Positions 1 through 8,600 of a stretch of 64,000 bases of DNA are shown here, one piece after another. Origin of the DNA: Nitratireductor sp. (GTDB taxonomy: Bacteria; Pseudomonadota; Alphaproteobacteria; Rhizobiales; Rhizobiaceae). The DNA is taken from the NCBI RefSeq assembly GCF_017794765.1, contig NZ_CP051236.1, positions 790,780 to 854,779 of the forward strand, in the 5' to 3' direction. Positions within the stretch are counted from its first letter, which is position 1. Every line of letters begins with the position of its first letter. The translations under genes were made by a program, and so were the position numbers. The notes beneath the pieces are model-generated. The model searched no databases and was not told the origin of the DNA. It saw only the letters and a list, made by a program, of their open reading frames with translations.

Positions 1-395
1 CGCCAACGCTCTGGGCCTTCGACATCGCTTACATGAGCACCGGTGTGCTCTTCGTTCTGGGTGCGGCTCAGGCCCTGCGCGAAGATGCGCATGTGCGGAT
101 CGACTTCCTGTCGTCGCGGATGCCCAAACGGGTGCGCGGCGCGATCGATGGTCTGGCCTTTCTTGTCGTCCTCTTTCCGGTCTTTGTGTGGCTTGCATCC
201 ATTGCGGGCCAGCGCGCCTGGCGCGCCTGGATGACCGGCGAAGTGGAGCATGTCAGCCCGTGGGCGCCCTTGATGTGGCCCTTCTACAGCGCGCTGGCGA
301 TCGGGCTTTCCGCGCTGGCACTCCAGCTCTTCGCCGAAGGGCTGCGGGCTCTCACTGACCCGCGCGACGACGACAGCTTCAAGATCGAGACCTGA
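1..395 (+). CDS. TRAP transporter small permease (DctQ family), 5' truncated by window edge
   Basis: The reading frame is already open at base 3 (P-T-L-W-A-F-D-I-A-Y-M...) and runs to a TGA at 393-395, so only the C-terminal part of a DctQ-type subunit is present. The visible protein has about three hydrophobic segments separated by charged loops and a short acidic cytoplasmic tail. In TRAP transporters this subunit pairs with the large DctM permease to take up an organic acid or similar solute delivered by a periplasmic DctP protein. The large permease follows one base after the stop, which supports the assignment. The binding protein must lie outside the window, so the substrate cannot be stated. 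The ATG at 33 is internal, not the true start. Confidence 0.88.
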   Translation, partial: PTLWAFDIAYMSTGVLFVLGAAQALREDAHVRIDFLSSRMPKRVRGAIDGLAFLVVLFPVFVWLASIAGQRAWRAWMTGEVEHVSPWAPLMWPFYSALAIGLSALALQLFAEGLRALTDPRDDDSFKIET

Positions 396-396
396 C

Positions 397-1710
397 ATGC
401 TTATCGCAGGATTGATGTTTCCGGCGCTGTTCGCGCTGATCCTTCTGGGATTGCCGATCGCGTTTTCACTCACCATCGTTGCGGTTGGCGCGGGGCTGGC
501 GGCTTTTGGGTCCGTCGCGTTCAACCAGCTCTATGGCTCGTTCTATTCGGCCTCGACGAATTTCATTCTCTCGGCGATCCCGATGTTCATCCTGATGGGT
601 GCGCTGCTCGAACGTTCCGGCATTGCCGAGCGTCTGTTCCGGGTGATGAATCTCTGGCTCTCGCGCCTGCCCGGCGGGCTCGCGCTGGCGACCATCGCCA
701 TGGGCGCGATCTTCGCCGCCGCCGCCGGTGTGGTCGGCGCGGTGGAGGTGATGATCGGCATGATGGCCATTCCCGCGATGCAGAAGGCGCGCTATGGCAA
801 CACGCTGATTGCCGGCACGATCTGCGCCGGCGGATCGCTGGGCACGATGATCCCGCCCTCCGTCATTGCCGTCATGTATGCCTCGCTTGCGCAGATGTCG
901 GTGGGCAAGCTGCTCGCCGGCATGATGCTGCCCGGCCTGCTCATGGTTGTGCTGTTTCTCGCCTATATCTTCATCCACGGCCTGCTCTATCCGGCCAAAC
1001 CAGCTGATGACGATCCAGTCGACGAGCCTGTGGAGCTTGCCGAGAAACTGCGGCTGACGGCCACGGTGCTGCTGCCGGTTGTACTTCTGATCGTCGCCGT
1101 CCTCGGTTCGATCCTGGCGGGCATCGCCTCGCCAACGGAGGCAGCCGCAGTGGGTGCCGCCGGCGCGCTTGTGCTCTGCATCGTCAACCAGCGCTTTTCG
1201 ATCGCAATGCTGCGGGAATCGCTGGCGATCACCGTGCGGATTTCCGCGATGATCCTCTTGATCGTCGCCGCCGGCACCATGTTCATGGGCGCCTTCGCCG
1301 CCAATGGCGGGGCGCGGCTGATCCGCGAGGTGATCGACGGTGCCGGGCTCGGCCCCACGGGCATGATCGTGTTCTTCCTGGCGGTGGTCTTCATCCTCGG
1401 CTTCGTGCTCGACTGGACCGCCAATGTGCTGATCTGCGTGCCGCTCTTCACGCCGTTCATCCGTGCCGCGGGCATTGATCCGGTGTGGTTTGCAACACTG
1501 GTGCTCATTGTCATTCAGACGGGCTATCTGACACCGCCAATGGCGTCTTCGATCTTCTATCTGAAATCGATCGCCCCACCGAACATGACCTATGGCCAGA
1601 TGTGCCGCGGCGTTTTGCCCTTCATCCTGCTGCAGGTCCTCACACTCCTGCTGGTCGTGGCGTTTCCGGCGTTGGCGACCTGGCTACCCAACAGGATTGT
1701 CGGATTCTGA
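397..1710 (+). CDS. TRAP transporter large permease (DctM family)
   Basis: This 437-residue protein is almost entirely hydrophobic, with about 12 predicted membrane helices, as expected for the ion-coupled permease of a TRAP transporter. Typical family segments are visible: a Gly/Ala-rich stretch near residues 100-125, SLGTMIPPSV near residue 150 and SPTEAAAVGA near residue 245. It starts one base after the small-permease stop and is surely co-translated with it. It imports the same unknown substrate using a sodium or proton gradient. The operon ends here; about 70 bases later an unrelated small exported protein begins. Confidence 0.93.
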   Translation: MLIAGLMFPALFALILLGLPIAFSLTIVAVGAGLAAFGSVAFNQLYGSFYSASTNFILSAIPMFILMGALLERSGIAERLFRVMNLWLSRLPGGLALATIAMGAIFAAAAGVVGAVEVMIGMMAIPAMQKARYGNTLIAGTICAGGSLGTMIPPSVIAVMYASLAQMSVGKLLAGMMLPGLLMVVLFLAYIFIHGLLYPAKPADDDPVDEPVELAEKLRLTATVLLPVVLLIVAVLGSILAGIASPTEAAAVGAAGALVLCIVNQRFSIAMLRESLAITVRISAMILLIVAAGTMFMGAFAANGGARLIREVIDGAGLGPTGMIVFFLAVVFILGFVLDWTANVLICVPLFTPFIRAAGIDPVWFATLVLIVIQTGYLTPPMASSIFYLKSIAPPNMTYGQMCRGVLPFILLQVLTLLLVVAFPALATWLPNRIVGF

Positions 1711-1779
1711 CAGGCGTCGGCCGGTGTTCGGCCATCCTCTCAGTGGATTTTATCAGCACTTGCAGGTATGACCGGAGCA

Positions 1780-2097
1780 ATGCGTATGGTTCTGACCCTG
1801 TTGCTACTGGTTGTCATTGGCCTCGCGGGATCCATCCCCGGGGTCAAGGCGGTCGCGTCCGATAATGTGTCCATGGCAATGGCGCAGGCGGAAGGCGCGG
1901 GGTTCATGCAATGTTGTGCGCAGTCGGATGAAAGCAACGCCGACACACTCTCGAACTGTGTCACCGATTGCCATTATCTCACATCGGATCAGCCCCTGCT
2001 TCTTCGTTCGTCTGTGCCGCCGTTTGCACAGCCTTCAGCCTGTTCCCCTCATCAACCCGTGATCGCGGGATTCTTTCGACCTCCCATCGTTTCCTGA
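1780..2097 (+). CDS. Small exported hypothetical protein with CC and CxxxCH motifs
   Basis: The 105-residue product begins with a clear signal-like segment (MRMVLTLLLLVVIGLAG). A short mature part follows with a Cys-Cys pair and a downstream C-x3-C-H, and the C-terminus is Pro/Ser rich. I chose the ATG at 1780 because a GGAG lies 3 bases upstream; an ATG at 1768 in the same frame is possible. I do not recognise the family. The Cys/His residues, the predicted export and the DUF411 gene 95 bases downstream suggest a periplasmic metal-related role, perhaps copper, but that is inference from context. It could also be non-coding, though the signal peptide makes translation likely. Confidence 0.5.
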   Translation: MRMVLTLLLLVVIGLAGSIPGVKAVASDNVSMAMAQAEGAGFMQCCAQSDESNADTLSNCVTDCHYLTSDQPLLLRSSVPPFAQPSACSPHQPVIAGFFRPPIVS

Positions 2098-2192
2098 CCG
2101 ATACTTCGATCCATTCCGAACGACGCAGGCTCACGCGGTTTGCTGTTCTCAGGACACTGAGCCGTGGGACGAACAATCGAAAGTGAAAGACG

Positions 2193-2675
2193 ATGAACAA
2201 ACGCACACGCACTTTGGCTGCCGGCGCTACCCTGGCGATTTTGATCGCAACGGGTGTTGCCAACGCCACTCCCGTCAGCAATGGCAAAACGATCGCGGTT
2301 TTCAAGACGCCCTGGTGTGGCTGTTGCGAAGTCTGGGTTGAGGCTTTGCAGAAGGCTGGTTTCGAAATGAAGACGACTGACCTGGAAGACCTTGCCGGTG
2401 TCAAGAAGCAGGCCGGTGTGCCAGCTGATCTCGAAGCCTGTCATACGGCGGTTATAGAGGGGGAGCGCAAATACGTTCTGGAAGGGCACGTACCTATTGA
2501 AGCCTTGGAAAAGCTCCTGTCGGAGAGGCCGGACGTCAAGGGGATCGCTGTTCCGGGCATGCCGTCGGGTTCACTCGGCATGGGGTACGATCCGGACGCG
2601 CGTTATACGGTCTATTCCTTCGATGGGAGTCCGGACCGAACGCCTGGCGTGTTTCTTGAAACCGGCATCAAATAG
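2193..2675 (+). CDS. DUF411 periplasmic metal-binding protein
   Basis: The 160-residue protein has an N-terminal signal peptide ending near ATGVANA, then a DUF411 domain. The diagnostic element is the thioredoxin-like opening VFKTPWCGCCEVWVEALQ, with a CxCC Cys cluster, followed by a conserved Cys-His (ACHTAV) and the C-terminal GMPxGSLGMG segment. Family members are periplasmic and are usually found next to copper resistance or cytochrome oxidase genes, where they are thought to bind metal; a catalytic activity is not established. Here the only companion is the small Cys-containing exported protein upstream. A strong hairpin follows the stop codon. Confidence 0.88.
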   Translation: MNKRTRTLAAGATLAILIATGVANATPVSNGKTIAVFKTPWCGCCEVWVEALQKAGFEMKTTDLEDLAGVKKQAGVPADLEACHTAVIEGERKYVLEGHVPIEALEKLLSERPDVKGIAVPGMPSGSLGMGYDPDARYTVYSFDGSPDRTPGVFLETGIK

Positions 2676-2697
2676 CGGGCCCTGCGCCCTTGTTGCA

Positions 2698-2723
2698 GAT
2701 GGGCGGCTTTACGGCCGCCCATC
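2698..2723. terminator. Hairpin terminator between convergent genes
   Basis: A perfect 10-bp stem (GATGGGCGGC / GCCGCCCATC) encloses a 6-base loop, between the DUF411 stop (2675) and the stop of the convergent LuxR-type gene (2749). No strong T-run follows on either strand, so it may be a weak or bidirectional terminator. The position between two convergent stops supports the call. Confidence 0.7.
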
Positions 2724-2748
2724 CTTTGGCAGCGGCTGGGCAGGGATC

Positions 2749-3528
2749 TCAGCGTTGCAGTAGATCGCCGCCATTGCTCGTGAACAGATTGGATACCTTG
2801 TAGGCGGCTTCGGTCCGATTGGTCGCCTTCAGTTTCTGCATGATGTTTCGAATGTGAACCTTCACGGTGCTCTCGCACATGTTGAGCTCGTAGGCGATGA
2901 TCTTGTTGGGTTTGCCCTGCCAGATCGCTTCTGCCACCTGGATCTGGCGCGGCGTAAACATCTCTGTCAGGCGCTGGTCATGCGTGGCGTCGCCATTGAT
3001 AACCTCACGCATCGCGAAGACCGTGCTGGCGGGAACGAATACCCCGCCGGCAAGCGCGAGGTTTATGGCTTCGACACAAACCTCGACACTTACCGACGAA
3101 GGTATATAGCCCCGCACGCCATAATCGAGAGCATTGACGATCTGCACCACATCATCTCGATCGGCGAGGATGATCAGCGGAGCCGGTCCGGACAGTTTGA
3201 TGGTTTGTCTGATCAGCTCCTCCATGTGGGATTCCACGATGTTCGCGGATCCCACATGGAGGAGCACAGCGGCCAGTGGAGGATGCCGGTCCGCTTCAGT
3301 CTGCCATTCTTCCATCGTGCTGCAGGCGACCACATCCCAGGGAGCCGGATGGGCTGCCAGGCTGCTGCGCAGGCACTCACGTGCCAGAATGCGCTCGTCT
3401 ATGAGGACGACCGACCCCTTTTGCGCGAGCACGCGGCTGGAAGTTGTCCTGACCGGGTCGCGGAGAGCTCGTTCTGCCGGCCTACCCGGGCCGTGGGAGG
3501 ATGCGGTACAAACTGATAAGGCCGCCAT
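2749..3528 (-). CDS. LuxR-type response regulator with degenerate receiver
   Basis: The 259-residue protein has an N-terminal extension of about 38 residues, a receiver-like domain (about 39-160) and a C-terminal LuxR helix-turn-helix (FTPRQIQVAEAIWQGKPNKI onward, about 190-250). The acidic pair is D44-E45, and the position 47 residues later, where the phospho-acceptor Asp should be, is His91 (VLLHV). The protein therefore probably does not accept phosphate in the usual way, and may respond to another signal or act constitutively. No histidine kinase lies nearby. A perfect inverted repeat overlaps the His91 codon. The start at 3528 has a weak ribosome-binding site, and a later start (near 3410) is possible. 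It is divergent from the adenylate cyclase gene, so they may share control. Confidence 0.85.
   Translation of the reverse strand: MAALSVCTASSHGPGRPAERALRDPVRTTSSRVLAQKGSVVLIDERILARECLRSSLAAHPAPWDVVACSTMEEWQTEADRHPPLAAVLLHVGSANIVESHMEELIRQTIKLSGPAPLIILADRDDVVQIVNALDYGVRGYIPSSVSVEVCVEAINLALAGGVFVPASTVFAMREVINGDATHDQRLTEMFTPRQIQVAEAIWQGKPNKIIAYELNMCESTVKVHIRNIMQKLKATNRTEAAYKVSNLFTSNGGDLLQR
3216..3265. repeat. Perfect 17-bp inverted repeat inside the receiver coding region
   Basis: The arms are 3216-3232 and 3249-3265 (core GCTCCTCCATGTGGGA and its exact reverse complement), with a 16-base spacer. Both arms are coding on the minus strand. One arm encodes the segment containing His91, at the expected phosphorylation site; the other encodes ESHMEEL. 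A perfect palindrome of this length inside a coding sequence is not expected by chance and may mark a template-switch event or a structured mRNA element. Confidence 0.9.
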
Positions 3529-3753
3529 GTCGAAAACCCGCCGTTTCTCGTCAAGATTGCTCTGCTAACGGACGGCAGATTAAGCATGTCAGCATGTGAC
3601 TTCTGTGAAATTGGCTACACTTGCTAATAGAGAGTCTCCTCAGCCGCGTAACAACCCAACTGTGCCGGCAAACAGACCGATGCTCTTCATGGTTGCCCGA
3701 ACCTTTGTGCGGGGCTACGCTGCGGTTTCTTGAGGGGCACCAACAGAAAAACA

Positions 3754-5532
3754 ATGTCCGAGGGGCAATACACCCGACAGGTCACGACGATCGCATCGAT
3801 TGATGCGGTCGGATTCTCGCGCCTGATGGGGATCGATGACGAATTCGCGGTGGCCGCATTCGAGGAGCGGCGGTCGATCATCGCCGACAGCTGCGATGCT
3901 GCTGGTGGACGAACGTTTGGCGCCGCCGGCGACAGCATCATGGCGGAGTTCGGAACGCCGATTGATGCGTTGCGCGCAGCCTTCGATTTTCAGCAACGGA
4001 TCATCCAGCTCAATGACCGTGTTCCCGGGGATCGTCGCATGCCGTTCCGGGTCGGTATCAACACGGGCAACGTGATTGTTCGTGGTCCGAGCCTTTATGG
4101 CGATGACGTCAACATAGCTGCTCGTATCCAGGAACTGGCGCCGACAGACGGGCTTGCGATCTCCGAAACCACCTGGAACCATGTGCGGGACAAAGTTGCC
4201 GCCAGCTTCACCGATCTCGGGGAACAACGATTGAAGAACATCGCCCTTCCGGTGCGGATCTTCGTTGCGAGCCGGCGGGAAGGGGAACAGACAGAAATCG
4301 CGTCGGGCAGTTCGGTCGATCCGGCCGCTCCGCCCGCGGTCGCCGTTCTGCCGTTTCACAACGAAGCCGGAGCGCGGGAATTCGACTACGTCGCCGACGG
4401 TGTTGCAGAAGACATCATTCAGGGCCTTTGCAGCACGCGCTGGTTGCCGGTAATCGCGCGGGAATCGAGCTTTCAGTTTCGCGACAAGGCTCTGGGTGCT
4501 CGCATGACGGGCAGCGCCCTTGGTGCGCGCTACCTTGTCGATGGCAGGCTCGCACGCACGAGCGGTCATTTCGACCTCGTCATAACATTGACCGATGCTG
4601 CCAACGAACGGCTGGTCTGGTCGCGCGGCTTCCGCCGACCGCTCGATGAGGTTTCGCTGGTGAACGACGAGATCGGCGGCCAGATCGTCTCCATGCTGGA
4701 AAAGGAGGTGGAGAGGGTCGAGCAGGCGCGCACCTTTCAGGTGCCCTGGGAAAGCCTGGAGACATGGCAGCTCGTACGGCGTGCGCGCTGGCACATGCAG
4801 CGTCGCACTCGCGAGGACACGACGCTGGCACTGGACTGTCTGGACGAAGCGCGTCGGAAGGCTCCCAATTCCAGCGCCGTGCTCAACGAACTCGCTTGGT
4901 GGTATTTCTGGCGTGGATGGCTGCGCGCCGGAGCGGGTGACGATCTCGACAAGGTAACGGATTTCTCGCGCAGATCGCTTCTGATGGACAGTCAGGATGC
5001 CCGGCCTCACGCGCATCTCGGCGCTGTCGCGATCATGCGTGGACAGCCGAAGGCAGCAATCGAGCATCTGCATGAAGCACTTCAGATCAATCCCAGCTTC
5101 GCCTTTGCGCATTCGGTGATGGGAAGCGCGTATCTGCTGCTGGGTGAGGCTGGCACGGCCATTCCCCTGTTCAAGACGGCACGGCAGCTCAGTCCGTTCG
5201 ACATTTACGGATTTCATAATCTCGGAGAACTCGCCGCCGCCTGCTGCTTTGAGGGGCGGTGGGATGAGGCCATTGCGGCGGCAGAGGCGTCACTTGATCT
5301 TTCGCCGCGCTATTTTTACGCACGGTTTCTTAAGATAGGGGCGCTGGTGCGCAGTAATCGGTTGGAAGAGGCACGACGCGAGAAAGCGCTCTTCCACGCC
5401 TATCATCCCGATTTCTCGCTTGATCGAGTCGCATGGATCCCGTTCACGCAGAAGTCCGCGACCGCATTTCTCATCAGCAATTTCAACCTGGCCGACCAGA
5501 CCGGAGGTGCGATCGAAGCTGGCCGTGCGTGA
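3754..5532 (+). CDS. Class III adenylate/guanylate cyclase with TolB-like and TPR regions
   Basis: The 592-residue protein starts with a class III cyclase catalytic domain (about 10-175). Both metal-binding aspartates are present (D17 in SIDAVGFSR and D60 in GDSIMAEF), as is the transition-state pair N120/R124 in GDDVNIAARI, so it should be active, most likely making cAMP. Residues about 195-330 (VAVLPFHNEAG...) resemble the TolB/FlgO-like segment common in rhizobial cyclases. The rest is TPR-like helical repeats for protein interaction. I chose the ATG at 3754 over an in-frame TTG at 3730. The P450-peroxidase fusion follows after 72 bases on the same strand, so co-transcription is likely. 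A cNMP-domain regulator lies beyond it, suggesting a local second-messenger circuit. Confidence 0.9.
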   Translation: MSEGQYTRQVTTIASIDAVGFSRLMGIDDEFAVAAFEERRSIIADSCDAAGGRTFGAAGDSIMAEFGTPIDALRAAFDFQQRIIQLNDRVPGDRRMPFRVGINTGNVIVRGPSLYGDDVNIAARIQELAPTDGLAISETTWNHVRDKVAASFTDLGEQRLKNIALPVRIFVASRREGEQTEIASGSSVDPAAPPAVAVLPFHNEAGAREFDYVADGVAEDIIQGLCSTRWLPVIARESSFQFRDKALGARMTGSALGARYLVDGRLARTSGHFDLVITLTDAANERLVWSRGFRRPLDEVSLVNDEIGGQIVSMLEKEVERVEQARTFQVPWESLETWQLVRRARWHMQRRTREDTTLALDCLDEARRKAPNSSAVLNELAWWYFWRGWLRAGAGDDLDKVTDFSRRSLLMDSQDARPHAHLGAVAIMRGQPKAAIEHLHEALQINPSFAFAHSVMGSAYLLLGEAGTAIPLFKTARQLSPFDIYGFHNLGELAAACCFEGRWDEAIAAAEASLDLSPRYFYARFLKIGALVRSNRLEEARREKALFHAYHPDFSLDRVAWIPFTQKSATAFLISNFNLADQTGGAIEAGRA

Positions 5533-5604
5533 AGTGCTTCACACAGATCCTGCCCATTCACGCGTAGGCTTTTGCCGTCCGAGGGGAGCGCCGAGGGGAG
5601 CGCA

Positions 5605-8600
5605 ATGACGACCACAAAATATTTTGATGGTGTGCGCGAGGCGCAGCGCGCTCAGGGACCCGTAGCCGACATGCCGCCGTTCGATATCGAGCGGATGCGG
5701 GCAAAGGGTTGGCGCGCCACACTCACGAGCCGCCTCCTTGAGAATCCGCGCTGGGCGCTCGGTCTGTTGCGACGGTTTCATCCGATTCTGAAGTTTGGGG
5801 GTCTCGTTCTCGTTACGCGCAGCGAGGATGTGCGCGAAATTCTCGAGCGTCAGGACGTGTTCCAGACCCCCTATGGTCTCGAGATGGCGGAGATCGCCGG
5901 GGGAACCAACTTCATTCTCGGCATGCAGGACGGTCCGGATTACCGGCGCATGAAATCGACCGTGTTGTCGGCCTTTCCGGTAGACGAGGTCGAAGATGTT
6001 GTACGCCCTATGGCCGCGCGGCACGCTTCGGCCATCATGCAACGCGCCGCCCCGCGTTTCGATGCGGTCGCCGGGCTTCTGCGTGTGGTTCCCGTCCGCA
6101 TCTGCCGCGAGTATTTCGGCATTCTCATTGATGATGAAGAGGCCTTCTCTGATTGGGCCAATGCTTTGAGCGGTTTGTTTTTTGCCGATCCCGCCGCCGA
6201 TCCTGTGACACGGGAACTGGCGGTCGTGGCCGCAGATCGCGTGCGGCGATCGATAGACCGATCGGTCATGGCGGTACGCGAGGGGAAGGTGGCAAACACC
6301 ACACCGCTTGGCCGGCTGGTCAGGATGCTCGATGCGCAAGAACCGCAGATCAGCCTCGGCGAGGTCCATGCGATCATGCTGGGCATGATTGCCGGTTTCA
6401 CGCCCACCAATCTGCTGGCGAGCGGCAATTGCCTGGACGTCGTGCTCTCCAGACCCGAGGCGCGCCGGGCCGTGGAAGAGGCCATTGCTGCGAAAGACAA
6501 TGCGCGTTTTGAACGGGCCATTCTTGAGGCAATGCGGTTCAAGCCCATCTGGATCGGTCCGTTCCGCTATGCGGCGCGCGATGCGGTGATCGCCAGAGGG
6601 ACACGCCGCGAACGGAAGATAAAAGCAGGCACCACGGTGATGCCCGCGACCCTTTCGGCCATGTTCGACCCGGCAGTGGTGAGTGAACCCGAGCGGTTCG
6701 ACACCGACCGCCCGGCGCGGGATTACATGGTGTTCGGTCATGGCATTCACCAATGCATCGGTGCTGCAATCGCCCGGATACAAATCGCTGAGTGCTTTCG
6801 CGCGCTGTTCTCAAAACCCGGGCTGCAGCGCGCCGGCGGGAAAGACGGGCGCTTGAAACGGCTCGGTGCCTATCCGGAAAGTCTGACGGTCTGCTTTGAT
6901 CCTGCGCCGCTTTCAAGGGCGGTCGAGCACGCCATGGTGACGGCTGTGATTCCCTGCGACAGGGACGCGCCGATGGACGCGTTGCGCGAAAGGGTCGATG
7001 GGCTGGGCAACCCGGCGGGAGAGGCGATTAAGAGCGCGCTGGACGCGAGTGGCATGATCCATTTCGCCAGCATCGCCGTGATCGACGGGCGAGGCGAGAA
7101 GGGGACGAACAGCGCCGGCCACCTCGTCATCGAGCTGTCAGGCGACGGCACGAAGGATCAGGTCGTGGATGCCTTTGTACAGGCGACCGAACCTGTTTTG
7201 TCGGAGCTCTTTGCCGTGGCGAGCGGAACGGGCGTGCATAAGCCGGCCGGTGTGCTTGTCCGTGACAATGCGCTCGACATCTCCCCCACTTTCGGCAGCA
7301 ACGCGGGACTTGTGTTTTCCGGCACACCTGGCCACTCCGTCCGGCGCATCCGGGCAGAAGCCGAGTTGGAAAAGGCCGCACGCGAAGAAATCGCGGCGGC
7401 ACCCGAGGGTGTCGAGGCTGGCGAAATTCTGGACAATGTCCGGCAGAAACTGGCCGACGACGGGCGTTTCCACTGGGCGTTCGAGCCTGCCGAAGCACTT
7501 CTCGAAAATCCAGCAGGCAACCTTGCCAACGCGGTGAAGCGGACATTGCGCGCGCCGAAGGTTCTGGTCACGGTTTCAGTGATCCTCCTCATCTGCCTCG
7601 CGATCACCTATTCGCTGGTGTTCGGATACGCGCCCGGCTTCTTTCGCAATCTCCTGATCGTGGGCACCTCCATCGTGCTTACTCTGATCGGTGTGACCAT
7701 GCTTCTGCTCTTCATCGTCGGGCTTTTGATCCTCTATTTGCGCCGCCTGGAAAAGCGCGATCCCCCGAGCGACGGGAACGCGAATCTGGCACTTCTGGAA
7801 GAGATCTCAAGGCGCGAGAACCATCTGGCACAAAACCATCTGACGGCGGTGTCCACGCTGAAGGGTGGTTGGCTGAGACGCCTTGCGCTTCGAACCTCCT
7901 TTTACCTGATCTCGATCATGGCTCGCCAGGTTTTTCGGCCGGGATACCTTTCCGATATCAACACCATCCACTTTGCTCGCTGGGTGCTCCTTCCGGGGAC
8001 GAAACAGCTTGTCTTCCTCAGCAATTATGGTGGCAGTTGGGAAAGCTATCTGGAGGATTTCATCACCAAGGCTCATGCCGGCCTGACCGGTGTCTGGAGC
8101 AATACCGCAGGCTTTCCGAAAGCGCGGATGCTGTTTTTCGACGGGGCGACCGATGGCGACCGCTTCAAGCGCTGGGCACGGGCACAGCAGGTGCCGACTC
8201 TGTTTTGGTACGCAGCCTATCCAGGCCTCACCACCGCGCGCATCCGCATCAACTCGCTGATCCGCAGCGGGATCGCGAAAGCGGAAACCGAAAGCGAAGC
8301 GCGCGACTGGCTGCGCCTCTTCGGCTCGCAGCCGCGCCCGCGCGATACGCTTGAAACGGAGGAGATCCAGTCGATCTTCTTCGGACCTCTTGGCCCGCTC
8401 GCAAAAGCGGAAATGATTGCCTTCCATATCCCGGCGGACCTGTCGCGCCCTGCGCGGCGGGAGTGGTTGGCATTCTTGCTCGAACGCACCAGCTTCGGCA
8501 ATCAGCTCCCGCCCGAGCGGGCCATGATCACCTTGTTCGGGCCGGATGGCTTGCGACGAATGGGGTTGGGAGACCGGCCGGGTGATGATTGTCTGGACGA

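Noticed and set aside
3715-5217. A 500-codon minus-strand frame opposite the adenylate cyclase
   Set aside because: The plus-strand frame carries all cyclase catalytic residues; the reverse frame shows no domain.
5572-5604. TTG start for the P450-DyP fusion
   Set aside because: ATG 5605 has a well-placed GAGGGGAG site, and the 11 extra residues (SEGSAEGSA) look like translated leader.
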